A stretch of 38,809 nucleotides of DNA, from contig JBJMGI010000013.1 in assembly GCA_045807945.1 (NCBI GenBank), positions 1-38,809 on the forward strand. Direction: 5' to 3'. The stretch is from CAVQGF01 sp045807945. GTDB taxonomy: Bacteria > Acidobacteriota > Terriglobia > Terriglobales > Acidobacteriaceae. A program made the translations under genes and the position numbers. The notes beneath the pieces are model-generated. The model was not told where the DNA came from. It did no database searches and was given only the letters and a program-made list of their open reading frames with translations. This document shows, piece after piece, positions 15,484-22,747 of the stretch; the stretch's first letter is position 1, and each line of letters begins with the position of its first letter.

Positions 15484-16725
15484 GTGCCGCTTCCCTTCGA
15501 AATCAACGCCCGTGCCGCTATTGCGCGCACGGGAAAACTGCTGACGCCGCACGGCGAAGTGGATACGCCCGTCTTCATGCCGGTGGGAACGCTGGCCACC
15601 GTAAAAGGCACATCGAACGAGACGCTCGAGCAACTCGGCGCACAGATCATTCTGGCCAACACGTATCACCTCTATCTACGACCGGGGACGGAGCAGGTAC
15701 GTAAGCTCGGCGGACTGCACCGCTTCATGTCGTGGGAGCGCGCACTGCTGACGGACTCGGGCGGCTTCCAGGTTTTCAGCCTGAACGAGTTGCGGAAGGT
15801 CACGGAAGAGGGCGTGAGCTTCCGCTCGCACCTAGATGGAGCTTCACTCTTCCTTTCTCCCGAATCTGCAACAGAGGCGCAGATCGCGCTCGGAGCGGAC
15901 ATCATCATGGCCTTCGATGAGTGCACCGAGTATCCGGCGGATGAGTCGCGGACGCGTCGCTCGATGGAAATGACCCTGCGGTGGGCGAGGCGGACGAAGG
16001 AGTATTTTGAGGGGCACAAGCGAGAGGTGCCGTGGTCTCCAGAACCCGAACATCTGTCCGGCAAAAGGGATCCTTCGACTCGCGCCGCAAAAAGCGCGGT
16101 GCTCGCTCAGGATGACAAAAAACAAACGCAAGCGCTGTTTGGGATCGTGCAGGGCGGAATGCATGTGGAGCTGCGAAAGGAGTCGGCGGAGCGGACGGTC
16201 GAAATGGGATTCGATGGTTACGCTATCGGCGGGTTGAGTGTTGGGGAGCCGCGAACGGCGACGGGAGAGATAATCGAGGCCACGCTGCCGCACTTACCCG
16301 CGGACCGGCCGCGCTACGTGATGGGAGTCGGGTATCCCGAAGAGATCGTGGAGTACGCCGCCATGGGAGTGGACATGATGGACTGCGTCCTTCCGACGCG
16401 CGCCGCACGCCATGGTCTTTTATTCACCTCCGAAGGACGGGTGAACATCAAGAATGCGATGTACGCCGCCGACGAGGGGCCGATCGATCCGAATTGCCAG
16501 TGTCCGGTCTGCTCGCGCTACACGCGCGCATACCTGCGGCACCTTTACTCGACCGGCGAAATGCTGGGACAGGTGCTCAATACCATCCACAACCTGGCCC
16601 ATTACCTTGACACTATGCGGCGGGTGCGAGATGCTATTCAGTCCGGGAATTTACAGGCATTCGTGTCTGGTTTCCGCTCGCGGCTTCAGTCGAATTCTTC
16701 GGTAGATTCCGCTACTTTGTCCTAA
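15484..16725 (+). CDS. tgt: tRNA-guanine transglycosylase (queuine tRNA-ribosyltransferase)
   Basis: The 413-residue enzyme exchanges G34 for preQ1 in tRNAs with GUN anticodons. Catalytic and binding residues are visible: Asp91 in L-T-D-S-G-G-F-Q, Asp145 in F-D-E-C-T, G-I-V-Q-G-G at 220-225, the nucleophile Asp300 in M-M-D-C-V-L-P-T-R, and the zinc site C338-x-C340-x2-C343 with His353. The usual length is about 375; the excess is an insertion of some 33 residues at about 177-216, just before A-L-F-G-I-V-Q. The DNA of that insertion contains a palindrome-like repeat (separate entry). The start is taken as the GTG at 15484, which gives the family N-terminus; the frame is open further upstream. 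It heads the conserved order tgt-yajC-secD-secF. Confidence 0.94.
   Translation: MPLPFEINARAAIARTGKLLTPHGEVDTPVFMPVGTLATVKGTSNETLEQLGAQIILANTYHLYLRPGTEQVRKLGGLHRFMSWERALLTDSGGFQVFSLNELRKVTEEGVSFRSHLDGASLFLSPESATEAQIALGADIIMAFDECTEYPADESRTRRSMEMTLRWARRTKEYFEGHKREVPWSPEPEHLSGKRDPSTRAAKSAVLAQDDKKQTQALFGIVQGGMHVELRKESAERTVEMGFDGYAIGGLSVGEPRTATGEIIEATLPHLPADRPRYVMGVGYPEEIVEYAAMGVDMMDCVLPTRAARHGLLFTSEGRVNIKNAMYAADEGPIDPNCQCPVCSRYTRAYLRHLYSTGEMLGQVLNTIHNLAHYLDTMRRVRDAIQSGNLQAFVSGFRSRLQSNSSVDSATLS
16063..16122. repeat. Imperfect palindromic element inside tgt
   Basis: The outer arms ATCCT (16070-16074) and AGGAT (16109-16113) are reverse complements. Inside them GCGCCGC (16082-16088) can pair with GCGGTGC (16096-16102) with one G-T wobble, around a 7-base A-rich loop. 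The element lies within the part of tgt that codes for residues absent from other Tgt proteins. Its outer sequences resemble a dispersed intergenic repeat that I recall from acidobacterial genomes; I cannot verify copy number here. Confidence 0.55.
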
Positions 16726-16817
16726 GGAACGAAGCAATCCGCAGTCAGCAATAAGAGGGTTAAGGCGCGCGCCGGAAGGCGTGCGGCCGGCTTGCTTAGC
16801 TGGACTGCATTTCACTC

Positions 16818-17132
16818 ATGGCACTTACAGCGATCCTGATGTTGCAATCGGCCGGCGGCGGTGCGCTGGTCGGCCTGATGCCGATCATTCTCATGGTCGC
16901 GGTGTTTTACTTCCTGCTTCTGGCTCCGCAGCAGCGGAAGCAGAAGAAATGGCAGGAGATGGTGAACGAGCTCAAGACCGGCGACAAGGTCATCACCAAC
17001 GGCGGCCTGCGCGGCACCATAATTTCAATCAAAGACGATGCCATCCAATTGCGCGTTCCGCCGGACAATCTGCGGCTGGAAGTCGCGCGGAACAGCATCG
17101 CCAGCGTAGCCAAGCCGGAAGAGGCTGCATAA
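16818..17132 (+). CDS. yajC: Preprotein translocase subunit YajC
   Basis: The 104-residue product has one membrane segment at about residues 18-37, followed by the family signature A-P-Q-Q-R-K-Q-K-K-W-Q-E-M and the domain with L-K-T-G-D-K-V-I-T-N-G-G-L-R-G-T-I. YajC associates with SecDF and supports Sec-dependent export. It lies between tgt and secD, the order found in many bacteria, including E. coli. The 92 bases upstream hold no obvious terminator, so it may be read through from tgt. Confidence 0.93.
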   Translation: MALTAILMLQSAGGGALVGLMPIILMVAVFYFLLLAPQQRKQKKWQEMVNELKTGDKVITNGGLRGTIISIKDDAIQLRVPPDNLRLEVARNSIASVAKPEEAA

Positions 17133-17160
17133 AAATCTGTAGTAAAGGGTCTGATACGAG

Positions 17161-18780
17161 ATGCAAAAGAACCTGCTTCTAAAAACCGTCTTCATCATCG
17201 CCGTTCTGCTGGTGTTCGCGTACGGCATCGTTGGCATTCCCAAGGGAATTACGCCGCAGGCATTGAAGCAAGGCATGATGGAGCGCGTCCACCTTGGCCT
17301 TGACCTGCGCGGCGGGACCCACCTCATCCTGCAAGTGATGGTGAACGACGCCATCAATGCCGACAGTGACCGCCTGGTTGACCGCATCCGCGCGAAGTTC
17401 GCGGAGAAGCACATCAGCTACGCCGATATCGCCAAGCCTGACCCGCAGCATCCCGAGACGGTGCAGGTGAAGGGCGTGGCTCCAGACGCGGTCGGGACGG
17501 CACGCGACATCCTTAATGATGAAGGCGAGTACGAAACCAGCTCGGGCCCGGATAACTCGTTCGTCATGACCATGAAGCCCTCGGTCGCGTCGACCACGAA
17601 AACCGCGGCGGTAACACAGGCGATCGAGACGATTCGCAGCCGCATTGACCAGCTGGGTGTGAGCGAGCCGGTGATCCAGGAGCATGGACTGGGCGATTAC
17701 CAGATCTTGGTCCAGCTGCCAGGCGTGGACGATCCCGCGCGAGTCAAAGAGATCATTCAGAACACGGCGATGCTCGAGCTGAAGCAATCGCTGGGTGGCC
17801 CCTATCCCACCGAAGCCGCGGCCATGCAGGCCAACAACGGCGTGCTTCCGCCGAACTCGATGATCATCCCCGGCGCTGCCGACCGTGACAGCGGTGATAA
17901 CAGCAAGGTCTTTTACGTGGTCCAGCGCAGCTCGGTGGTTTCGGGACGCGACCTGCGCGGAGCGCAGCCGACCACTGACCAGAGTGGCCGCCCAGCGATC
18001 GACTTCTATTTGACCAACGAAGGCGGCAAACACTTCCAAGCATTCACCGCCGCGCACATCGGCGACAACTTAGCGATTGTCCTAAACAATGGCACCGGCG
18101 CGGAGGTAAAGAGCGCGCCGCGCATCGACGGCGAGATCTCAGATACAGGCATCATCACGGGACGCTTCACGCAGCAGCAGGCGAACGATTTGGCGATGGT
18201 GCTTCGCACGGGCTCACTACCCGCCGGCATTCGCTACCTCGAAGAGCGCACGGTTGGCCCGTCGCTCGGCGCGGACTCCATCCGCCACGGCGTGACCGCC
18301 GCAATCGTGGGAATGGCCGTAGTGATGATCTTCATGCTGGTTTACTACCGGCTCGCAGGCATCAACGCTGACCTGGCTCTGATATTGAACCTGGTCATTC
18401 TGCTCGGGTTCCTCGGCTTCACCGGTGCGACGCTTACGTTGCCTGGGATCGCCGGAGTGATATTGACCGTAGGTATGGGCGTCGACTCGAACGTGCTGAT
18501 CTTTGAGCGCATACGAGAAGAGTTGCGGGCGGGCAAGTCGGCCGCGGCCGCTGTTGACCAGGGGTTTGGACGCGCCTGGATCACCATTGTGGATACGCAC
18601 ATCACGACCATCGTCTCGGCGTTCATCCTGTTCATGTTCGGCACCGGGCCGGTGCGCGGATTCGCCGTAACGCTGACCTTTGGTCTGTTGGCAAACCTGT
18701 TCACGGCGGTATTCGTCTCGCGCGTGATCTTCGAGGCGGAATTGAAGCGTACGGCGCGCGGGCAGGCACTGAGCATTTAG
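17161..18780 (+). CDS. secD: Protein translocase subunit SecD
   Basis: The 539-residue membrane protein has an N-terminal helix (about 5-24), the motif L-G-L-D-L-R-G-G-T-H (about 46-55), a large periplasmic P1 domain, and six-helix RND-type membrane region from about residue 375. The conserved V-G-M-G-V-D-S-N-V-L-I-F-E-R-I-R-E-E is present at about 437-454. SecD with SecF uses the proton gradient to pull exported proteins through the SecYEG channel. It lies 28 bases after yajC and 33 before secF, so it is in one operon with them. Confidence 0.96.
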   Translation: MQKNLLLKTVFIIAVLLVFAYGIVGIPKGITPQALKQGMMERVHLGLDLRGGTHLILQVMVNDAINADSDRLVDRIRAKFAEKHISYADIAKPDPQHPETVQVKGVAPDAVGTARDILNDEGEYETSSGPDNSFVMTMKPSVASTTKTAAVTQAIETIRSRIDQLGVSEPVIQEHGLGDYQILVQLPGVDDPARVKEIIQNTAMLELKQSLGGPYPTEAAAMQANNGVLPPNSMIIPGAADRDSGDNSKVFYVVQRSSVVSGRDLRGAQPTTDQSGRPAIDFYLTNEGGKHFQAFTAAHIGDNLAIVLNNGTGAEVKSAPRIDGEISDTGIITGRFTQQQANDLAMVLRTGSLPAGIRYLEERTVGPSLGADSIRHGVTAAIVGMAVVMIFMLVYYRLAGINADLALILNLVILLGFLGFTGATLTLPGIAGVILTVGMGVDSNVLIFERIREELRAGKSAAAAVDQGFGRAWITIVDTHITTIVSAFILFMFGTGPVRGFAVTLTFGLLANLFTAVFVSRVIFEAELKRTARGQALSI

Positions 18781-18813
18781 TAGAAACAGAATCCAGTTCT
18801 TAAGGCTAACGAA

Positions 18814-19782
18814 GTGGAATTTTTTAAGAATACGAATATCGATTTCCTGGGGAAGAAGTGGTACTTCCTGGGCTTCTCACTGATTTTCAGCGTCGCCGGA
18901 TTGATCTCCATCTTCTTCTGGCACCATATCCCGCTCGGCGTGGACTTCAAGGGCGGCACGCTGGTCTATGTGCAGTTCCCCAACGAGAAGCCGGACCTTA
19001 ACAAGATCCGCGGCGCGCTCGACGCCGCCGGACTCAAAGACCCCAGCCTGCAAAGCTACGGTCCGCCGGCCAACAACGAAGTGCTGATCAAGCTGGAGCA
19101 GAAAGAGACCAGCGAGGCGGCGCTCGACCAGGGCCGCGCGGCGATTCAGAGCGCGCTGGCGAAGTCTTTTGATCCCAAATCATTCGTCATCCGCAGCGTG
19201 GAGATCGTAGGCCCGCAGGTTGGAGCGCAGCTTCGCCATCAAGCCTTGCTGGCTACCCTTTATTCATTGCTGGGAATGCTCGTATATCTGTGGTTCAGGT
19301 TTGAGCTGATCTACGGCGTGGCGGCGGTGGTTGCAGTCTTCCACGACACGCTGATCACGGTGGGCGCTTTCTCGCTGCTCAATTACGAAATCTCGCTGAC
19401 CGTGATCGCGGCTATCCTGACGCTCATCGGTTACTCGATGAACGACACCATCGTGGTGTTCGACCGCATTCGAGAGAACCTGAAAACGCAGCGCCGGATG
19501 CCGCTTGCGGACCTGGTGAATCTGAGCATCAACCAGACGCTGAGCCGGACCATCCTGACCTCGGGGCTGACTTTCCTGACGGTACTCTCCCTTTATCTTT
19601 TCGGAGGAGAAGTTCTACACGGGTTTTCCTTTGCCCTGGTAGTCGGCATCCTAATAGGCACGTATTCGTCCATCGCCGTGGCAGCGCCGATGTTAGTCGC
19701 CTATCAGGAATCCCGCGGAGGCAAGTCGCGGGCGGTACCGGTTTCGATCGAGTCCGGTAGGCGCGAAAAGCAGCGGGCCTAG
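18814..19782 (+). CDS. secF: Protein translocase subunit SecF
   Basis: The 322-residue membrane protein begins with the GTG at 18814 (M-E-F-F-K-N-T-N-I-D-F-L-G-K-K). It has the SecF motif G-V-D-F-K-G-G-T (about 43-50), six membrane helices, and the conserved T-L-I-G-Y-S-M-N-D-T-I-V-V-F-D-R-I-R-E-N block at about 207-226. The C-terminal tail is basic. It is the partner of SecD, with which it forms a proton-driven complex. A hairpin with a perfect 7-base-pair stem follows the stop codon. Confidence 0.96.
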   Translation: MEFFKNTNIDFLGKKWYFLGFSLIFSVAGLISIFFWHHIPLGVDFKGGTLVYVQFPNEKPDLNKIRGALDAAGLKDPSLQSYGPPANNEVLIKLEQKETSEAALDQGRAAIQSALAKSFDPKSFVIRSVEIVGPQVGAQLRHQALLATLYSLLGMLVYLWFRFELIYGVAAVVAVFHDTLITVGAFSLLNYEISLTVIAAILTLIGYSMNDTIVVFDRIRENLKTQRRMPLADLVNLSINQTLSRTILTSGLTFLTVLSLYLFGGEVLHGFSFALVVGILIGTYSSIAVAAPMLVAYQESRGGKSRAVPVSIESGRREKQRA

Positions 19783-19786
19783 GCTC

Positions 19787-19804
19787 TGCACCAGTTTTGG
19801 TGCA
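19787..19804 (+). terminator. Hairpin after secF
   Basis: TGCACCA (19787-19793) pairs perfectly with TGGTGCA (19798-19804) around a GTTT loop, 5 bases after the secF stop. It lacks a T-run, so termination would be weak or need other factors; it may instead protect the mRNA 3' end. Confidence 0.4.
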
Positions 19805-19907
19805 ACTCGTCCCTAAGTAGCGGCACGCGGGGGCCGGGTCTGATAGCATTATCCGCCCTTGGTTGTGGCAGGGGCATATGTGGCAGTACGGAACCTCGCG
19901 AGAGGCT

Positions 19908-19940
19908 CCGGTGTCTAAGCAAGTGGGGAACCTACACCGG
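19908..19940 (+). promoter_or_regulatory. Hairpin at the tonB ribosome binding site
   Basis: CCGGTGT (19908-19914) pairs with ACACCGG (19934-19940). The last bases of the stem run into GGGAG (19939-19943), the only ribosome-binding-like sequence before the ATG at 19951. Folding could hide it and limit translation. No known riboswitch class was recognised. Confidence 0.35.
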
Positions 19941-19950
19941 GAGTGCGCGC

Positions 19951-20670
19951 ATGTTTGAAGACAGCTTAGTAGAGTCATCCGGCAAACTGAAGACCAGGCG
20001 AGGGCTGACGACTACCCTATCGTTCGTCCTGCAGATCGTCGCACTTGGCATCATGATCCTGATTCCGTTGATCTATACGGAAGCGCTGCCCAAAGGGCAG
20101 CTCACAACTTTCCTGGTGGCTCCGCCACCACCGCCACCACCCCCGCCGCCGGCGGCAGCTACTCCGGTGCACCGCGTGGTCGAGGTGAACGATCAGGTAC
20201 TGCGCCAGCCGACCAAGATTCCGCAAAAAGTCGCCGTCATTAAGGATGAAGAGCCACCGCAAGCAGCAGCCGGAGTTACCGGCGGCGTACCGGGCGGAGT
20301 CCCGGGCGGCAGCATGGGCGGCGTTATCGGCGGCATCATCGGCAGCGCAAGAAGCAATCTGCCAACCGTCGCAGCTCCTGACCGCGTTCGCGTTTCATCC
20401 GGCGTCGCCAGCGGCAACCTTGTAAACAAGGTACAGCCGGTTTATCCGCCGATCGCGCGCACGAACCGTATCGCCGGCACAGTCGTGCTGCATGCTCTGA
20501 TCAGCAAGTCGGGCAACATCGAGAACTTGCAGGTTGTAAGTGGACACCCGATGTTGACGCAGTCAGCTCTGGAAGCTGTGCGGCAGTGGAAGTACAGACC
20601 CTATATGCTGAACGGCGAGCCGGTAGAGGTGGAAACCACGATTCAGGTGAATTTCAATCTGGGTGGATGA
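19951..20670 (+). CDS. TonB energy transducer protein
   Basis: The 239-residue product has one N-terminal membrane segment (about 22-45), a proline run of ten residues at about 58-67, a glycine-rich stretch with V-P-G-G repeats at about 111-130, and a C-terminal TonB domain from about residue 155. That domain has V-Q-P-V-Y-P-P-I-A-R, G-T-V-V-L-H-A-L-I and W-K-Y-R-P-Y-M-L-N-G-E-P-V-E-V. It spans the periplasm and passes proton-motive energy from ExbB-ExbD to TonB-dependent outer-membrane receptors. It heads the run tonB-exbB-exbD-exbD-TPR lipoprotein. The ribosome binding site region is partly inside a hairpin. Confidence 0.92.
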   Translation: MFEDSLVESSGKLKTRRGLTTTLSFVLQIVALGIMILIPLIYTEALPKGQLTTFLVAPPPPPPPPPPAAATPVHRVVEVNDQVLRQPTKIPQKVAVIKDEEPPQAAAGVTGGVPGGVPGGSMGGVIGGIIGSARSNLPTVAAPDRVRVSSGVASGNLVNKVQPVYPPIARTNRIAGTVVLHALISKSGNIENLQVVSGHPMLTQSALEAVRQWKYRPYMLNGEPVEVETTIQVNFNLGG

Positions 20671-20861
20671 TTTTTAGGCTGGCGGGGGGCCTAGCGGTCA
20701 ACGCCAGCCAACGTAGTACCCGCTGGATGACATCGTAGTAGTGAGCAGTTCCGCTCTTCGCAAGGACTCGCGCACAACGATCAGCCCTTCGGGACGGCCC
20801 CAAAAACAAAAGTTTTGCGATTTTGAAGTCTCTTCTTGATAAAGAAGAAAGGATCAACTCA
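20671..20861. other. Gap between tonB and exbB with a hairpin
   Basis: A T-run right after the tonB stop is followed by GGCTGGCG (20677-20684), which pairs with CGCCAGCC (20702-20709). No T-run follows the stem. The remaining 150 bases or so probably hold a second promoter for the exbB operon and the ribosome binding site AAGAAAGGA ending at 20853. No gene is seen. Confidence 0.45.
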
Positions 20862-21626
20862 ATGTTTGTAGCAAATGTAGCAACGCTCGCACTAACCCAT
20901 CTGTACTCGGCAGCGATCTTCCTTCAGGGCGGCGATGCTAATAGCGCCGGCGTGGACTGGACCAACCCCTACTCACTCTGGCAGCACATGGGCTTCCTGG
21001 CGAAGGCCGTGGTCGTGATCCTGTTCATCATGTCGGCCTGGTCTATCGGCGTCATGATCGACCGCTATATCGCCTTCAACGCGGCCCGTAAGCAGTCGCG
21101 CGCGTTCGCGCCCGCGGTTGCCGGCGCCCTGCGCGAAGGCAAGATCGAAGAAGCTATCCGCGTGGCCGAGCGCAACAAGAAGAGCCATCTGGCCAAGGTC
21201 GTCACGGCCGGCTTGATGGAATTCCGCGCTCACAACGAGTCGAACGAAGTCCCGGGCGAGGAAGTCGAAGCCTCGAAGCGCGCCCTGGAACGTGCAGAAG
21301 CCATCGTGCACGCTGAATTGAAGCGTGGACTCGGCGGCTTGGCCACCATCGGCTCGACGGCTCCGTTCGTCGGACTGTTCGGCACTGTGGTCGGCATCTT
21401 GAACGCGTTCTCGGAAATCGCGAAGCAGAAGGCGACCGGTCTGGGCGCCGTCGCTGGCGGTATCTCGGAAGCGCTCGTCACCACCGCTCTGGGACTGGCC
21501 GTCGCCATCCCGGCCGTAATGATGTTCAACTACTTCACCAATAAGGTGGAAGCGTTCGACGTCGAGATGGATAACTCTTCCAGCGAACTGGTGGATTACT
21601 TCCTGAAGCGCCGTAACCGCAAGTAA
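20862..21626 (+). CDS. exbB: MotA/TolQ/ExbB proton channel family protein
   Basis: The 254-residue product has membrane segments at about residues 45-67, 157-182 and 198-222. The family core G-S-T-A-P-F-V-G-L-F-G-T-V-V-G-I is present, as is the third-helix pattern G-I-S-E-A-L-V-T-T-A-L-G-L-A-V-A-I-P. It forms the proton channel with ExbD and drives TonB. The ATG at 20862 is used because AAAGGA lies 8 bases upstream; the open frame extends to 20823. Given its place after tonB and before two exbD genes, ExbB is more likely than TolQ or MotA, though sequence alone does not separate ExbB from TolQ firmly. Confidence 0.92.
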   Translation: MFVANVATLALTHLYSAAIFLQGGDANSAGVDWTNPYSLWQHMGFLAKAVVVILFIMSAWSIGVMIDRYIAFNAARKQSRAFAPAVAGALREGKIEEAIRVAERNKKSHLAKVVTAGLMEFRAHNESNEVPGEEVEASKRALERAEAIVHAELKRGLGGLATIGSTAPFVGLFGTVVGILNAFSEIAKQKATGLGAVAGGISEALVTTALGLAVAIPAVMMFNYFTNKVEAFDVEMDNSSSELVDYFLKRRNRK

Positions 21627-21636
21627 GTTTGTGTGG

Positions 21637-21663
21637 GCGTCCGCCGCGAAGCGTGGCGGACGC
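21637..21663 (+). promoter_or_regulatory. Perfect hairpin between exbB and exbD
   Basis: GCGTCCGCC (21637-21645) and GGCGGACGC (21655-21663) form a perfect 9-base-pair stem with a 9-base loop. No T-run follows, so it is not a standard terminator. It may stabilise the exbB mRNA or lower readthrough into the exbD genes. Confidence 0.5.
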
Positions 21664-21691
21664 GCTGCATAACCAGAAATAAAGGAATCCA

Positions 21692-22156
21692 ATGTCTTTA
21701 GCAAAGCGAGACGAAGGCAGCAAGGTGAACTCGAACATCAACGTCACGCCCATGGTGGACGTGATGCTGGTGCTTCTGATCATCTTCATGGTCATCACTC
21801 CGATGTTGCAGAAGGGCGTCAGCGTAGATATGGCTGTCGCCAATAATCCCCGCGCGATGCAGGACGCAGATAAAGAAGACGCTCTGCTGGTCGCTGTGAC
21901 TCGCGACGGCAAGATCTTCTTCGGCTCCGAGTTGATGCCGAGCGCCGATGCATTGACTGCAAAGGTGAAGGACCGCGTGGCGGCCCGCACCGATAAGACC
22001 GTGTTCGTGAAGGCGGATGCGCGCGCGAAGTACGGCAACGTGGTCGCTGTGGTGGACAACGTCCGCTCTGCCGGAGTGGACCAACTTGGACTGCTGACCG
22101 AGCAAAGCAAGTCGAACAATCCGAACGACAAGAAGAACCAGAATCAGGGCCAGTAG
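21692..22156 (+). CDS. exbD: Biopolymer transport protein ExbD/TolR (first copy)
   Basis: The 154-residue product has a short cytoplasmic N-terminus, one membrane helix (about 22-43) with the essential Asp in N-V-T-P-M-V-D-V-M-L-V-L-L-I-I-F-M-V, and a periplasmic domain with the C-terminal helix A-K-Y-G-N-V-V-A-V-V-D-N-V-R-S-A-G-V. It ends in a polar tail rich in Asn, Lys and Gln. It partners ExbB. AAAGGA lies just before the ATG. A second ExbD follows 18 bases later, so the complex may hold two kinds of ExbD. Confidence 0.92.
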   Translation: MSLAKRDEGSKVNSNINVTPMVDVMLVLLIIFMVITPMLQKGVSVDMAVANNPRAMQDADKEDALLVAVTRDGKIFFGSELMPSADALTAKVKDRVAARTDKTVFVKADARAKYGNVVAVVDNVRSAGVDQLGLLTEQSKSNNPNDKKNQNQGQ

Positions 22157-22174
22157 CCCTGTAGGGAAAATTTT

Positions 22175-22609
22175 ATGGCAATGGCAATGGGCGGCAAGGG
22201 CGGCCCTTCTTCCGACATCAACGTAACCCCGCTGATCGATGTGCTGTTGGTGCTGCTGATCATCTTCATGGTGATCACGCCGCTTACGCCGAAGGGCCTC
22301 GACGCGCTCGTTCCACAGCCACCGAAGGACAACGCTCCTCCGCCGCAGGATAACCGCACCGTAGTGGTGCAGGTGCTGCACGCGGGCGGCGACCGTCCGA
22401 AGCTGAAGATCAATCAGGACGATGCCACATGGGACACGCTGCAACAGCAGCTCACCGACATCTTCAAGACGCGCGCGGAAAAAGTGATGTTCGTGAAGGG
22501 CGACGATGATGTCGAGTTTGAGAGCGTGGCGCAGGTGATCGATATCGCGCACTCCGCAGGCGTGGACAAAGTAGGGCTGATCACGGCTAAGATCGAAAAA
22601 GGCGAGTAA
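22175..22609 (+). CDS. exbD: Biopolymer transport protein ExbD/TolR (second copy)
   Basis: The 144-residue product has the same layout as the first copy: a glycine-rich cytoplasmic start, a membrane helix with the conserved Asp in N-V-T-P-L-I-D-V-L-L-V-L-L-I-I-F-M-V (about residues 17-34), and a periplasmic domain. After the helix it carries a proline-rich stretch (P-Q-P-P-K-D-N-A-P-P-P-Q-D-N) that the first copy lacks. The periplasmic domains have diverged clearly, so this is not a recent duplication. AGGGAA before the ATG is the likely ribosome binding site. Confidence 0.92.
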   Translation: MAMAMGGKGGPSSDINVTPLIDVLLVLLIIFMVITPLTPKGLDALVPQPPKDNAPPPQDNRTVVVQVLHAGGDRPKLKINQDDATWDTLQQQLTDIFKTRAEKVMFVKGDDDVEFESVAQVIDIAHSAGVDKVGLITAKIEKGE

Positions 22610-22658
22610 CAACGGCCGGCAACGCCGCAAGCTTGCAGGTTTTCAGCAGTAAGCGACC

Positions 22659-22678
22659 CAGCAGCCCTCGGGCTGCTG
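22659..22678 (+). terminator. Hairpin after the second exbD
   Basis: CAGCAGCC (22659-22666) and GGCTGCTG (22671-22678) form a perfect 8-base-pair stem with a CTCG tetraloop, about 50 bases after the exbD stop. Only two T follow. It may be a partial terminator between the exbD genes and the TPR lipoprotein. Confidence 0.45.
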
Positions 22679-22747
22679 TTGCCGCGTTCATAAGCGAAAG
22701 ATTTTGCCCATCTTCCCGGGACTATTTTTGACAACAAGGTGAGACGA

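Noticed and set aside
17179..18057. Open frame of 292 residues on the minus strand
   Set aside because: It is antisense to secD and has shadow composition.
19783..19950. Possible riboswitch before tonB
   Set aside because: A hairpin is present, but no conserved core of any riboswitch class could be matched, so it is listed only as a hairpin.
21698..22630. Open frame of 310 residues on the minus strand
   Set aside because: It is antisense to the two exbD genes, which have ribosome binding sites and family motifs.
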